From UBA3537 sp038138145 (lineage in GTDB: Bacteria > Bacteroidota > Bacteroidia > Flavobacteriales > Flavobacteriaceae), in the NCBI GenBank assembly GCA_038138145.1, contig JAYQDD010000012.1, positions 1 through 33,745 on the forward strand: a stretch of DNA of 33,745 nucleotides. Direction: 5' to 3'. Position 1 is the stretch's first letter. Each line of letters starts with the position of its first letter. Positions 1 to 7,957 of this stretch are shown here, piece by piece. The notes under the pieces are model-generated. The model saw only the letters and a list, made by a program, of their open reading frames with translations. It was not told the DNA's origin and did no database searches. Both the position numbers and the translations under genes were made by a program.

Positions 1-296
1 CTACGGCTGTAGATATTTACATTGTAGATTATCCAAAATATTTTACGCCTAATGGCGATGGTTATCACGACACATGGAATATTAGCAGTTTGAGGCATCA
101 AGCTAACGCAAAAATTTATATATTTGACAGATACGGCAAATTGCTTAAAGAAATAAGACCAGCTGGTGAAGGATGGAATGGTACTTTTAATGGTCAACCA
201 ATGCCTACGACGGATTATTGGTTTGTTGTGGAATACTATACAGAGGCGTCAAACATCTTGAAGCAATTTAAAGCACACTTTACTTTGAAAAGATAG
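1..296 (+). CDS. C-terminal end of a T9SS-secreted protein (type B sorting domain), 5' truncated by the window
   Basis: The reading frame is open from base 3 and carries only the last ~97 residues of a longer protein. It begins with a YFTPNGDGYHDTW motif, followed by an IYIFDRYGKLL strand, GEGWNGTFNGQPMP and TDYWFVVEY. This is the typical layout of the gliding-motility-associated C-terminal domain (TIGR04131-like), the type B sorting signal that sends proteins through the type IX secretion system of Bacteroidetes to the cell surface or medium. The passenger part is outside the window, so the role of the protein is unknown; such proteins are often large adhesins. The stop is only 7 bases before the PorP/SprF gene, so both are probably in one operon, a common pairing for type B cargo. 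The first internal start-like codon (TTG at 90) is not a real start because the domain extends upstream of it. Confidence 0.88.
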   Translation, partial: TAVDIYIVDYPKYFTPNGDGYHDTWNISSLRHQANAKIYIFDRYGKLLKEIRPAGEGWNGTFNGQPMPTTDYWFVVEYYTEASNILKQFKAHFTLKR

Positions 297-303
297 AATT
301 AAA

Positions 304-1308
304 ATGAAATTAACCAAAAAAATTACTTTCCTACTCTTCCTATGTTTTTCTATTCATGGGCTACAAGCACAAGAGGGATTACCTATATATTCGGATTATC
401 TGACCGATAATTACTATTTGATACACCCATCAATGGCTGGGGTAGCCAATTGTAATAAAGTACGTTTGACAGGGCGACAACAATGGTTTGGCCAAGAAAA
501 TGCACCAAGTTTACAGACCTTAAGCATCAATGGACGAATCGGAGATTCACAATCTGGTATAGGAGCAATTGTTTTTAACGACCAAAATGGTTATCATTCT
601 CAAACTGGGGCCTATTTGACTTATGCACATCATTTGATGTTTTCTAGAAATACCATCGATTTAAACATGTTATCCTTTGGGTTGAGCGCTGGGATGATTC
701 AGTATAAGTTGGACGAAACTGCCTTTGTGGAATTTGATCCCATCATTGCGGGGATAGAGCAAAGTGCGACAGACTTCAATGTTGACTTTGGATTTTCCTA
801 CCATTTTATTAATTTTTATGCGCATGCAACCATTAAAAATTTGCTTAAAAATGAAGGCGTAAACATTAACGAACAAGGCGTTAGCTATGATAATTTAACG
901 ACTTATCTTTTTTCTGTTGGTAATGTGTTTTCAAAATTTGGTAGCGATTGGAGTTTTGAACCCTCAGTTTTGTTTGCTTACAAGGACGCCACGCAAGAAT
1001 CATTTATTGATGCCAATTTTAAAGCATACCGTGATTTCGAATTTGGTTCTGTTTTCGCTGGAATTTCATACCGAAGAAGTTTTGATGGTGCAGAGTATAT
1101 AGATGGTAATTCTATAAGCAGTCAAAAGCTTCAATATTTTACGCCCCTTCTTGGGATAGAATACAACAATTTTATGTTTGCATACACCTATTCGTATCAA
1201 GCCAATTCGGTTGTATTGGACAATGGGGGATATCATCAACTTACCTTAGGATTCAATTTCGGATGTCGAAAAGAGAAATATGATTGTGAATGTCCAAGTG
1301 TAAATTAG
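304..1308 (+). CDS. PorP/SprF family type IX secretion membrane protein
   Basis: A 334-residue protein with a signal peptide (MKLTKKITFLLFLCFSIHGL, cleavage near AQA-Q at 23). The mature start, EGLPIYSDYLTDNYYLIHPSMAG, fits the PorP/SprF family pattern of the form QxPxxSxYxxNxxxxNPAxAG. The rest alternates like an outer-membrane beta barrel (GIGAIVFND, YLTYAHHL, LSFGLSAGMIQYKLD, YSYQANS). Family members are outer-membrane partners of the T9SS, and those encoded next to a type B cargo protein are thought to hold or export that cargo. It sits 7 bases behind such a cargo gene, which supports a dedicated pair. Oddity: the barrel-like end (LTLGFNFGC) is followed by a short charged tail with three cysteines (CRKEKYDCECPSVN) instead of ending on an aromatic residue. 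Family assignment is firm; the specific partner is inferred. Confidence 0.9.
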   Translation: MKLTKKITFLLFLCFSIHGLQAQEGLPIYSDYLTDNYYLIHPSMAGVANCNKVRLTGRQQWFGQENAPSLQTLSINGRIGDSQSGIGAIVFNDQNGYHSQTGAYLTYAHHLMFSRNTIDLNMLSFGLSAGMIQYKLDETAFVEFDPIIAGIEQSATDFNVDFGFSYHFINFYAHATIKNLLKNEGVNINEQGVSYDNLTTYLFSVGNVFSKFGSDWSFEPSVLFAYKDATQESFIDANFKAYRDFEFGSVFAGISYRRSFDGAEYIDGNSISSQKLQYFTPLLGIEYNNFMFAYTYSYQANSVVLDNGGYHQLTLGFNFGCRKEKYDCECPSVN

Positions 1309-1325
1309 ATTTTAGTCTAATTTTT
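1302..1325 (+). terminator. Terminator at the convergent porP/sprF-like and murI ends
   Basis: Inverted repeat AAATTAGA (1302-1309) and TCTAATTT (1316-1323) with a 6-base loop, followed by further T residues. The hairpin contains the TAG stop of the forward gene and the TAA stop of the reverse murI gene, which are separated by only 3 bases. The T-run favours the forward direction; the reverse direction has only a short T-run. Confidence 0.6.
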
Positions 1326-2091
1326 GGATGGCTGTTTTTTCCCACCCCATCAAGTTAGCCATAACATTTATAGAACCGTTTGTAAAAAAAGTGTGATTTC
1401 CTGATGCGTTAATCGTACTTAGGAGGTTGTTTTTTTCAAGTATCGCTGCAGTTTGTCTTGCAATCGCTGGGCCAGACTCTATAATTGTAATTTCTTTGGG
1501 TAAGATTTTCTTTAGTATAGGATTTAAGAAATGGTAGTGCGTGCACCCCAGTACCAAACAATCGATATTGGCCTCTAACATTGGTGCAATATAGTTTTGG
1601 AGTAATTGTTCCATTTCACTTGAGTACAACCCTCCTGCCTCGATAAGCTCTACAATACCGTTACCTTCTTGTTCTACTACTTTTAAATCTCTGGTATAAC
1701 GTTGTGAAGTTTCATGAAACAATGCACTGCTTAGGGTTCCTTTTGTTGCCAAAATTCCTATAGCATTTGTCTTTGTGTTCAATGCAGCTGGTTTTATAGC
1801 GGGTTCAATTCCTATAAACGGAACTTGATAATGTTTACGTAAGTAATCAATAGCATTTGTAGTTGCTGTATTACAAGCTACGACAACGATTTTCGCACCT
1901 TTGTTGAGCAATAGCTCCGTATTAATAATAGAACGTTTCAGAATCGCCTCTTTCCCTTTTGTGCCGTAAGGCGCATATTTTGCATCCGAAATATACAGCG
2001 TAGATTCTGAGGGTAATAGAGTATTAATCTCTTTCCAAATAGAAAGTCCACCAGCGCCAGAATCAAAAATACCTATAGGGTTTGTACTCAT
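1312..2091 (-). CDS. murI: Glutamate racemase
   Basis: Converts L-glutamate to D-glutamate for peptidoglycan peptide stems in the cytoplasm; cofactor-independent two-cysteine mechanism. The protein starts NPIGIFDSGAGGLSIW, carrying the family DSG motif, and has both catalytic cysteines in their usual context: VACNTATTNA (Cys73) and LGCTHYHFL (Cys183). With the ATG at 2091 it has 259 residues, normal for MurI. The frame stays open up to 2118, but that longer start lies inside a strong terminator hairpin (2105-2134) and would add a non-conserved MSSFFIFVS extension, so the inner ATG is chosen. It is downstream of two ompH genes on the same strand. Because the terminator lies between, it is either expressed by read-through or from its own promoter; TATTTTTG on the reverse strand at 2104-2097 matches a Bacteroidetes -7 box. 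Confidence 0.93.
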   Translation of the reverse strand: MSTNPIGIFDSGAGGLSIWKEINTLLPSESTLYISDAKYAPYGTKGKEAILKRSIINTELLLNKGAKIVVVACNTATTNAIDYLRKHYQVPFIGIEPAIKPAALNTKTNAIGILATKGTLSSALFHETSQRYTRDLKVVEQEGNGIVELIEAGGLYSSEMEQLLQNYIAPMLEANIDCLVLGCTHYHFLNPILKKILPKEITIIESGPAIARQTAAILEKNNLLSTINASGNHTFFTNGSINVMANLMGWEKTAIQKLD

Positions 2092-2104
2092 AGATACAAA
2101 AATA

Positions 2105-2134
2105 AAAAAGCTGCTCACATTCGAGCAGCTTTTT
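2105..2134 (-). terminator. Rho-independent terminator after the envelope operon
   Basis: Perfect 12-bp inverted repeat: AAAAAGCTGCTC (2105-2116) and GAGCAGCTTTTT (2123-2134), 6-base loop, with a T-run in the reverse-strand direction. It lies 23 bases after the stop of the first ompH gene and just upstream of the murI start. It separates the bamA-ompH operon from murI and decides the murI start. Confidence 0.85.
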
Positions 2135-2156
2135 AAAAATATTTCAAAAAGAGGGA

Positions 2157-2666
2157 TTAGTATCCTAACTCAGCTTTTACATCTGCAAGAAGGTCTTTTC
2201 CATTGGCCATAATGACACCTTGACCTTGAGAAGAATCAAGAACGTAGTCAAAACCTTGGGCGTTACCAACCTTAAGAATTGCATTTTTTGCTTTTTCTGT
2301 GATAGGTCTCAACAGATCCAATTCTTTTTTCTGTAAATCTTGTTGCGCTTGTGCTTGATACTGACGTATACTTTGTTCCATACTCTGAACTTCTTGAAGA
2401 CGCTTTCCATTTTCTTCATCAGTTTTTGTAGAAGATTCTGCATCGTATTGCGTAATCTTGTTTTGCAACTCAGTAGCCATGGCTTGAATATCTGTCTCGT
2501 AGGTTTTAGCCAATTTCTCTAATTCAGATTTTGCACTTTTCATATCCGGCATAGATTCTACCAATTCCTGTGTATTAATGTGTGCAACTTTAGATTGTGC
2601 TTGAGCGGTAAAGCTAAATGCTATAATGAGTGTTGCTGCTAAGAGTAGGTTTTTTAAATGTTTCAT
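2157..2666 (-). CDS. OmpH/Skp-family periplasmic chaperone
   Basis: A 169-residue protein with a signal peptide (MKHLKNLLLAATLIIAFSFT, cleavage around AQAQ, residue 24). The mature start KVAHINTQELVESMPDMKSA is the family strand and helix start. It is followed by a long heptad-like helix rich in K, E and Q (about residues 45-125) and a closing IMANGKDLLADVKAELGY. Skp-type proteins bind unfolded outer-membrane proteins in the periplasm and pass them to the BAM complex. It lies 22 bases behind a second, larger OmpH-like gene and downstream of bamA on the same strand, which supports a role in outer-membrane assembly. Length is typical for Skp. Family assignment is firm. Confidence 0.92.
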   Translation of the reverse strand: MKHLKNLLLAATLIIAFSFTAQAQSKVAHINTQELVESMPDMKSAKSELEKLAKTYETDIQAMATELQNKITQYDAESSTKTDEENGKRLQEVQSMEQSIRQYQAQAQQDLQKKELDLLRPITEKAKNAILKVGNAQGFDYVLDSSQGQGVIMANGKDLLADVKAELGY

Positions 2667-2688
2667 TTTTTTAGTTATATATTAAAAT

Positions 2689-3738
2689 TTACTTTCTATT
2701 GTTTTTAATGCTATCGCGTCTGCGTTTTTGTGCTTCTAGTTTTGCTTTTCGCTCTGCTAAAATACGTTTTTTCTTTTCTTCTAAAGCTTTTTTTCGCGCT
2801 TCTCTATCGCTCATGGCTTTATTTGTTTTGTCATCACTTTTAACGTCTTGTTTTTTGTTAGTTTCAGACTCAGTTACTTTTTCCTCTTCATCTTCTTCTA
2901 CTGGAATTTGAGCTTCTTTTTTGGTATTCTTGTTCTGTTTTTCAGCACGAGCTTTTTCTCTAGCTTCTTTGGCTTTCTGCTTTTTTTCTTCAATTTCTTT
3001 TTTCCTTGCTGCACGTTTGGCTTCTAGTTCTTCTTTGCGTTTGGCCAATGCTTCTGCACGTTTTGCGTTGCGCTCGTCAATCAGTTTCTGACGCTCATCC
3101 TTCCCTGCATCTACTTCAACTATATTGTCTTCTTCTTCAGCAGCTTTGCGTTCTTTTTTACTTTTTACTTGCTCGCGTTTTGCACTTCTATTTATTGTCC
3201 GCAGGACTTGTTCGCTTATGTCGTATCGGTCCGCAGAGTACAGCATGACAACATCTGCTGATTTGTCAAAAATAAAGTCAAATTTCTTTGTTGTAGCAAT
3301 TTCTTGAACAGCGGCAAATATTTGATCTTGTATGGGTTGAATAAGTTGTTTTTTTTGAATCATTAAATCACCATTTGGACCAAATCGTTTTTGTTGATAA
3401 TCTAAAATTTCATTTTCTATAATTTGAAGGTCTTCTTCGCGTTCTTCGATGAGCTCATTGGTCAGTAAAACACGCTCATTATTGAGTTGTGTTTTTTGCG
3501 TTTCTAAAACCGCAAGGCGCTGTTCAACTTCTGTTTTCCATTGTTGAACTTTGGTTTCCAATTGGCGTTGAGCAGTTTGGTACTCAGTAATGTTTTCTAA
3601 GATATATTCTGTATCAATATAACCAATACGAACACCACGTTGAGCGTGTGTGTGCATGCTGCTTAAACCCAGTAAAAGTACTACAGCAATGGTTTTTAGA
3701 GCTCTTATGGAGAGGATATTTTTTTTAAAATACGTCAT
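2689..3738 (-). CDS. OmpH/Skp-family protein with long charged C-terminal tail
   Basis: A 349-residue protein. After a long signal peptide (ending near THAQ, residue 33) comes VRIGYIDTEYILENITEYQT, the OmpH/Skp start, a coiled-coil region (about 55-130) and FDFIFDKSADVVMLYSADRYDISEQVL, the strand that closes the Skp body. From about residue 185 to the end the chain is very rich in K, E, R and A (many EEKKQKAKEAREKARAEK-like stretches), roughly doubling the usual Skp length. It lies between bamA and the normal-length ompH gene. The first half is a chaperone of the outer-membrane assembly path by family; the tail is predicted to be a long helix or disordered and its role is unknown. Confidence 0.9.
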   Translation of the reverse strand: MTYFKKNILSIRALKTIAVVLLLGLSSMHTHAQRGVRIGYIDTEYILENITEYQTAQRQLETKVQQWKTEVEQRLAVLETQKTQLNNERVLLTNELIEEREEDLQIIENEILDYQQKRFGPNGDLMIQKKQLIQPIQDQIFAAVQEIATTKKFDFIFDKSADVVMLYSADRYDISEQVLRTINRSAKREQVKSKKERKAAEEEDNIVEVDAGKDERQKLIDERNAKRAEALAKRKEELEAKRAARKKEIEEKKQKAKEAREKARAEKQNKNTKKEAQIPVEEDEEEKVTESETNKKQDVKSDDKTNKAMSDREARKKALEEKKKRILAERKAKLEAQKRRRDSIKNNRK

Positions 3739-3841
3739 ATCGTTTTAATTTCGGAATTTAGACTTAAGGTTTTCAAATTAACGAAATTAATTTTAATTTA
3801 TTTTAATTCAAGAACATTCAATGAAATTATCATGCCAATAA

Positions 3842-6451
3842 TTAAAATTGTTGTCCAAGAATGAAATGTGTTTCCCACCCATTCTTACGGGATTCACCAG
3901 GAATGGGGTCAAATCCATGACCAAAATCAATACCCAAAAGCCCAAATGCAGGCATAAATAAGCGAATACCAAGTCCTGCAGAACGTTTGATGTTGAATGG
4001 ATTAAAGTCTTTAAAATCATTGTAGGAAGATCCGCCCTCCAAAAAGGCCAGTGCAAAAATCTTTGTTTGCCCTTTTAGTGTAATAGGGTGTCTAAGCTCG
4101 AGCGAGAATTTGTTGTAAATACTTCCTCCGTCTTGATCAGATAAGGTTTGATTGGCGTAACCTCGAAGTGCAATTGCTTCACGGCCATCCAATCTGTAGG
4201 TAATCATACCATCTCCACCTAAAAAGAAGCGTTCAAAAGGGATGATACCTCGGTCATTATTGTATGCCCCCAAAAACCCAAATTCAAATCGGGGCCTAAG
4301 CACTAATTTCCCTTTTATCCTCGTGTACCAATCTCCTGTAAATTTAATTTTATAAAATTCTAACCACTTGAATCGTTCTTGATCAATTTCACTAATACGA
4401 TCACTTGCAGCGTTTCGTTCAACAATATCATCATCATCTGTAGAAGTGCTTAATTCACGGATGCGGTCTACTTTTTCTTGGCGCTCATTTTTTAGAGCGG
4501 TATAGTCCACTCCATTTACAGCAGAGTAGGGGAATGTGACTTTTGCCGATAAACTAAAATTTGAACCGCCCTCTGGATAGATGGGGTCATTAAATGTATT
4601 ATTTCTGCTTAAACCAATAGTATATGCTAAGTTATTTGCGCTCCCATCACCAAATGTAAATAGCCCCGTATTGTAGTTGTTGAGGTCATAATATTGGTAG
4701 CTCAAATTTTGAGAAAGCACAAAATAATCATCTGGAACAGTAAGTTTTTTGGCAATTCCAAAACTCAGTCCTGTGATATTAAAACTTCTATCCTTGTCCG
4801 CTGATCTTGTAGCTCTATTGAAAAGATATTGCTTGGTTTGTGAAATTGAGGTAGAAAATTGAACAGGTTTTTTACCTCCTAACCATGGTTCGGAAAACGA
4901 AAAACTATAAGTTTCAAAAAAGCGGCTTGCCTGTAACCTTAACGAAAGACTCTGCCCATCGCCCATAGGGACAGGGGTATACGCTTTTTTATTGAAGAGA
5001 TCTTTTACAGCAAAATTATTGAACGATAAACCAAGCGTACCTATGAATCCGCCACCCCCATAACCGCCTTGAAGTTCAATTTGACTTGATCCTTTTTCAA
5101 CAACACTATATTCTACGTCGAGTGTTCCATCGTTAGGGTTTACATTTTTAAGGTCTGGAGAAATCTCTTGTGCATCAAAAAAGCCCAATTGACCAAGTTC
5201 ACGTAAGGTTCTGACCACATTACTTTTGCTGTACAATTGGCCTGGGCGTGTACGTAATTCTCGGTATACAACGTGGTCGTTGGTTTTATTGTTGCCTTTG
5301 ACTGAAACATTTTTGAAATATGCAGGTTTGCCTTCTGTAACCCTAATTTCCATATCAATCACGTTGCCATCAGCACTAACTTCTACAGGAGTAATGGTCG
5401 AGAACAAATACCCATTGTTTTGGTATAAGTTTGTAAGGTCAAAAGCATCCGGATCTGTTTTATCTGCGATTCGTTTTTCGAGCTCTACACCATTGTAAGT
5501 GTCTCCCTTTTTGATTTTTAAGACTTGGTTCAACTGTTCATCAGAGTAGATGGTGTTTCCCAAAAAGTTAATATTGCCGTAGGTGTATTTTTCGCCTTCT
5601 TCGATGTTGATGTTCAGCGTAACCGTTTTGTCGTTATTAATAATTAAAGAGTCAGTTATAATACGCGCATCCCGAAACCCTTTTTCTTTTAGTTTGTCTA
5701 CAACACTTATGAGGTCTTCTTTGTAATCGGCTTCGATGTATTTTGAGCGTTTAAGAAAATTAACAGGATTTTTTTGTTTGGTATTTTTCATGGCTTTTCG
5801 CAGTCGTTTGCTGCTCATTTTTTCATTGCCAGAAAAAACAATTTTTTTGATTTTAACTTTTTCGCCTTTATCAATACGAATGTGCATATTGACCCGCGTT
5901 TTTTCTACAGAGTCTATAACTTTGGTGGTACTGACCAATGTTTTTGCATTCAAAAACCCTTCTTTACGGTATTTATTTTCTAAGTAATATTTGGTCGTTG
6001 TAATTAAATTTTCGGTGACTTTTGTTCCTGGTGTGAGTTTGTTTTCATCAATAATTCCTTCGATTTTTCCCTTTTTGACTCCAGTAATTTTAACTTCTTT
6101 GAGTTCAGGTAAATCATCCAGCTGAATTTCTAAATAAACTTGATTTCCTTCAATTTTTACAATGTATACATCAATGTTTGAAAACAAATTGGAGTCCCAT
6201 AATTTCTTGATGCCGTCACTAATTTTTGTTCCACCAGGTATGGTGACGGTTTCGCCTTTGACGAGTCCAGAGTAAGTTATAATGGTTTCTGCGCCATACA
6301 CCGTCTCGCCTTTGACACTGATGTCAGCGATGGTATAATCCTTTCTTTTAGAAATATCCAATGCTTGTCCATGAGCGGTATTGCTCATGAACATCATGAT
6401 GCAAGTAATTATATAAAGAAATCTGTAGGTGCGTTTAGTTAAGCTGTTCAC
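3842..6451 (-). CDS. bamA: Outer membrane protein assembly factor BamA (POTRA domains plus Omp85 barrel)
   Basis: The central pore of the BAM complex, which folds and inserts beta-barrel proteins into the outer membrane. From the chosen start it has 869 residues: a signal peptide (hydrophobic FLYIITCIMMFM, cleavage near AHGQ at 28-29), a series of POTRA repeats (roughly 35-430; strands such as YTIADISVKGE, KIKKIVFSGNEK, YTYGNINFLGNT, YFKNVSVKGNNK) and an Omp85 barrel to the end. LRGY at about 762-765 corresponds to the VRGF/Y motif of the L6 loop, and the last residue is Phe (ILGQQF), as needed for barrel recognition. The start is GTG at 6451, which gives a proper signal peptide and overlaps the uppS end by 17 bases; the open frame upstream (to 6565) lies inside uppS and encodes nothing conserved. 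Cotranscribed with uppS before and two ompH genes after. Confidence 0.93.
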   Translation of the reverse strand: MNSLTKRTYRFLYIITCIMMFMSNTAHGQALDISKRKDYTIADISVKGETVYGAETIITYSGLVKGETVTIPGGTKISDGIKKLWDSNLFSNIDVYIVKIEGNQVYLEIQLDDLPELKEVKITGVKKGKIEGIIDENKLTPGTKVTENLITTTKYYLENKYRKEGFLNAKTLVSTTKVIDSVEKTRVNMHIRIDKGEKVKIKKIVFSGNEKMSSKRLRKAMKNTKQKNPVNFLKRSKYIEADYKEDLISVVDKLKEKGFRDARIITDSLIINNDKTVTLNINIEEGEKYTYGNINFLGNTIYSDEQLNQVLKIKKGDTYNGVELEKRIADKTDPDAFDLTNLYQNNGYLFSTITPVEVSADGNVIDMEIRVTEGKPAYFKNVSVKGNNKTNDHVVYRELRTRPGQLYSKSNVVRTLRELGQLGFFDAQEISPDLKNVNPNDGTLDVEYSVVEKGSSQIELQGGYGGGGFIGTLGLSFNNFAVKDLFNKKAYTPVPMGDGQSLSLRLQASRFFETYSFSFSEPWLGGKKPVQFSTSISQTKQYLFNRATRSADKDRSFNITGLSFGIAKKLTVPDDYFVLSQNLSYQYYDLNNYNTGLFTFGDGSANNLAYTIGLSRNNTFNDPIYPEGGSNFSLSAKVTFPYSAVNGVDYTALKNERQEKVDRIRELSTSTDDDDIVERNAASDRISEIDQERFKWLEFYKIKFTGDWYTRIKGKLVLRPRFEFGFLGAYNNDRGIIPFERFFLGGDGMITYRLDGREAIALRGYANQTLSDQDGGSIYNKFSLELRHPITLKGQTKIFALAFLEGGSSYNDFKDFNPFNIKRSAGLGIRLFMPAFGLLGIDFGHGFDPIPGESRKNGWETHFILGQQF

Positions 6452-7175
6452 TTGTTTTTCCAAATCTTCGTTCTCTTTTTTGGTAACTGGCAATGGCTTT
6501 GTACAGATCTTTTTTACTAAAGTCTGGCCAAAATATATTTGTAAAATATAGTTCGGCATAAGCAATTTGCCACAAAAGGAAATTACTTAGGCGTTGTTCA
6601 CCACTGGTTCTTATGAGTAAATCAACGTCTGGTAAATTTCGGGTGTAAAGATGCTGATTTATTACCGATTCATCAATTTTTTCAGTAGAAATTATATTAT
6701 TTTTAATTTTTTCTCCAATTTTTTTTACTACATGCGTCAATTCATCTCTGGAACCATAGCTCAGCGCAAGGTTGAGCGTCATTCTAGAATTTGATTTTGT
6801 GGCTTCAATGACATGCAATAGCTCATCGTGTACTTTTTTTGGAAGGGTGTTGATGTTCCCAATGGCATTCAATCTGATATTGTTTTTTTGGAGGGTGTTC
6901 ATTTCCTTTTTTAATGAAGAAATCAACAGACGCATAAGGGTCTTTACTTCTAATTTTGGGCGCTTCCAGTTTTCAGTTGAAAAAGCATATAGTGTAAGGT
7001 GTTCGATACCCAATTTGGCACAATTTTCTACGGTAGTACGAACGGCTTTTGTACCATTCTCGTGTCCGAAAGCACGAATTTGACCTCTAGATTTTGCCCA
7101 ACGACCATTGCCATCCATGATTATGGCAATATGTTTTGGCAAGAGGTGGTTTTGTATGTCAATATCTGGATTCAT
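6435..7175 (-). CDS. uppS: Undecaprenyl diphosphate synthase (isoprenyl transferase)
   Basis: A 246-residue cis-prenyltransferase that extends farnesyl-PP with isopentenyl-PP to undecaprenyl-PP, the lipid carrier for peptidoglycan and other wall polymers. Signatures: HIAIIMDGNGRWAKSRG (Asp21 and the GNGR diphosphate-binding segment), ENGTKAVR, LTLYAFSTENWKRP and the C-terminal LIRTSGEQRLSNFLLWQ with AYAELYF. Its length equals the family norm. The start codon directly abuts the stop of the DUF6089 gene upstream, and its 3' end overlaps the GTG start of bamA, so translational coupling along the operon is likely. Confidence 0.97.
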   Translation of the reverse strand: MNPDIDIQNHLLPKHIAIIMDGNGRWAKSRGQIRAFGHENGTKAVRTTVENCAKLGIEHLTLYAFSTENWKRPKLEVKTLMRLLISSLKKEMNTLQKNNIRLNAIGNINTLPKKVHDELLHVIEATKSNSRMTLNLALSYGSRDELTHVVKKIGEKIKNNIISTEKIDESVINQHLYTRNLPDVDLLIRTSGEQRLSNFLLWQIAYAELYFTNIFWPDFSKKDLYKAIASYQKRERRFGKTSEQLN

Positions 7176-7862
7176 CTAATAGGCACAAAAACAGGGGTTT
7201 TTACCAAACGTGTATGTAAGTGTAAATCCACTAAACACATACCAATCTGTATTGTTAAAATTTCCAAAGCGTAATCTTTTTAGTTCTTTTGTGTCTGGAA
7301 CACTTCCGTCCAATTCATCAGAAAAAGTATAACGTGCTGCAATTTCTATTCCAAAGATTATATGCTCTGTAAGGGTTGCTTTGAGCCCTAAACCAATAGG
7401 GATACCATATGCGTTACTTCTTGTTTTTTCCGAAATGAGCCTATTCCCGTTGTAATAAAAATTAGGGAGGTTGAGCATACTCACACCTGTGTAGATGTAT
7501 GGACTAAAATTGAAACTTCTTCTGTGTAAATCAAAATCTAAAAATGTGAATTCCATTCCCGCAGAAACTTCCAACGATGGCGCATTGAAGTTATAACCAC
7601 GAGCTTTTCGTTTAGGGTCGCTCGAGCCATAATCATTGCCAAATAAAGTGGTATAAACTACACTTGCCCTGTATGAATGCCTGGGACTTCTGTTCCAACG
7701 CACAATGCCGCCAAAGGCAACTTTTTTTGGCGCCACAAATGTCGTTGAACCCACATCGCCAATCACGTTTGATCCGCCACCAAAAACACCGACTTCATAA
7801 ATCTGAGTATAGCCCAAATTTAAGCTTAGTATAAAAATTAGTGCACAATAAACTGTTTTCAT
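7176..7862 (-). CDS. Outer-membrane beta-barrel protein, DUF6089-like
   Basis: A 228-residue protein with a signal peptide (MKTVYCALIFILSLNLGYTQ) followed by YEVGVFGGGSNVIGDVG, VRWNRSPRHSYRASVVYTTLFGND and many alternating amphipathic strands (FNFSPYIYTGVSMLN, IFGIEIAARYTFSDELDG). This matches the small outer-membrane barrel family (DUF6089) that sits upstream of uppS-bamA in many flavobacteria; its function has not been established. It is the first gene behind the promoter at 7880-7909 and its stop directly touches the uppS start. The context suggests a job in the outer membrane alongside BAM. The last residues (GKNPCFCAY) form an unusual cysteine-containing tail. Confidence 0.85.
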   Translation of the reverse strand: MKTVYCALIFILSLNLGYTQIYEVGVFGGGSNVIGDVGSTTFVAPKKVAFGGIVRWNRSPRHSYRASVVYTTLFGNDYGSSDPKRKARGYNFNAPSLEVSAGMEFTFLDFDLHRRSFNFSPYIYTGVSMLNLPNFYYNGNRLISEKTRSNAYGIPIGLGLKATLTEHIIFGIEIAARYTFSDELDGSVPDTKELKRLRFGNFNNTDWYVFSGFTLTYTFGKNPCFCAY

Positions 7863-7879
7863 GGATTGTCAAATGAGTG

Positions 7880-7909
7880 CAAATATAACAAAATTGAAGT
7901 CGCTTCAAA
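7880..7909 (-). promoter_or_regulatory. Bacteroidetes-type promoter of the DUF6089-uppS-bamA-ompH operon
   Basis: Read on the reverse strand: TTTG (7909-7906), an 18-base spacer, then TATATTTG (7887-7880), which fits the TTTG-N19-TAnnTTTG consensus of the primary sigma factor of Bacteroidetes. The ATG follows at 7862, leaving a leader of roughly 10-15 bases. Confidence 0.7.
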
Positions 7910-7957
7910 AGGGATACATGCTGACTAAGTAAAACTAAAAAAAATCGAGAATATTGT

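Noticed and set aside
2699..3307. Forward open frames opposite the charged ompH gene
   Set aside because: They are antisense to the K/E-rich codons of a well-supported gene, have low-complexity composition (S, F, L) and no start region or family motif.
6452..6565. N-terminal extension of BamA
   Set aside because: It lies inside uppS, encodes no conserved sequence and would push the signal peptide away from the N-terminus.
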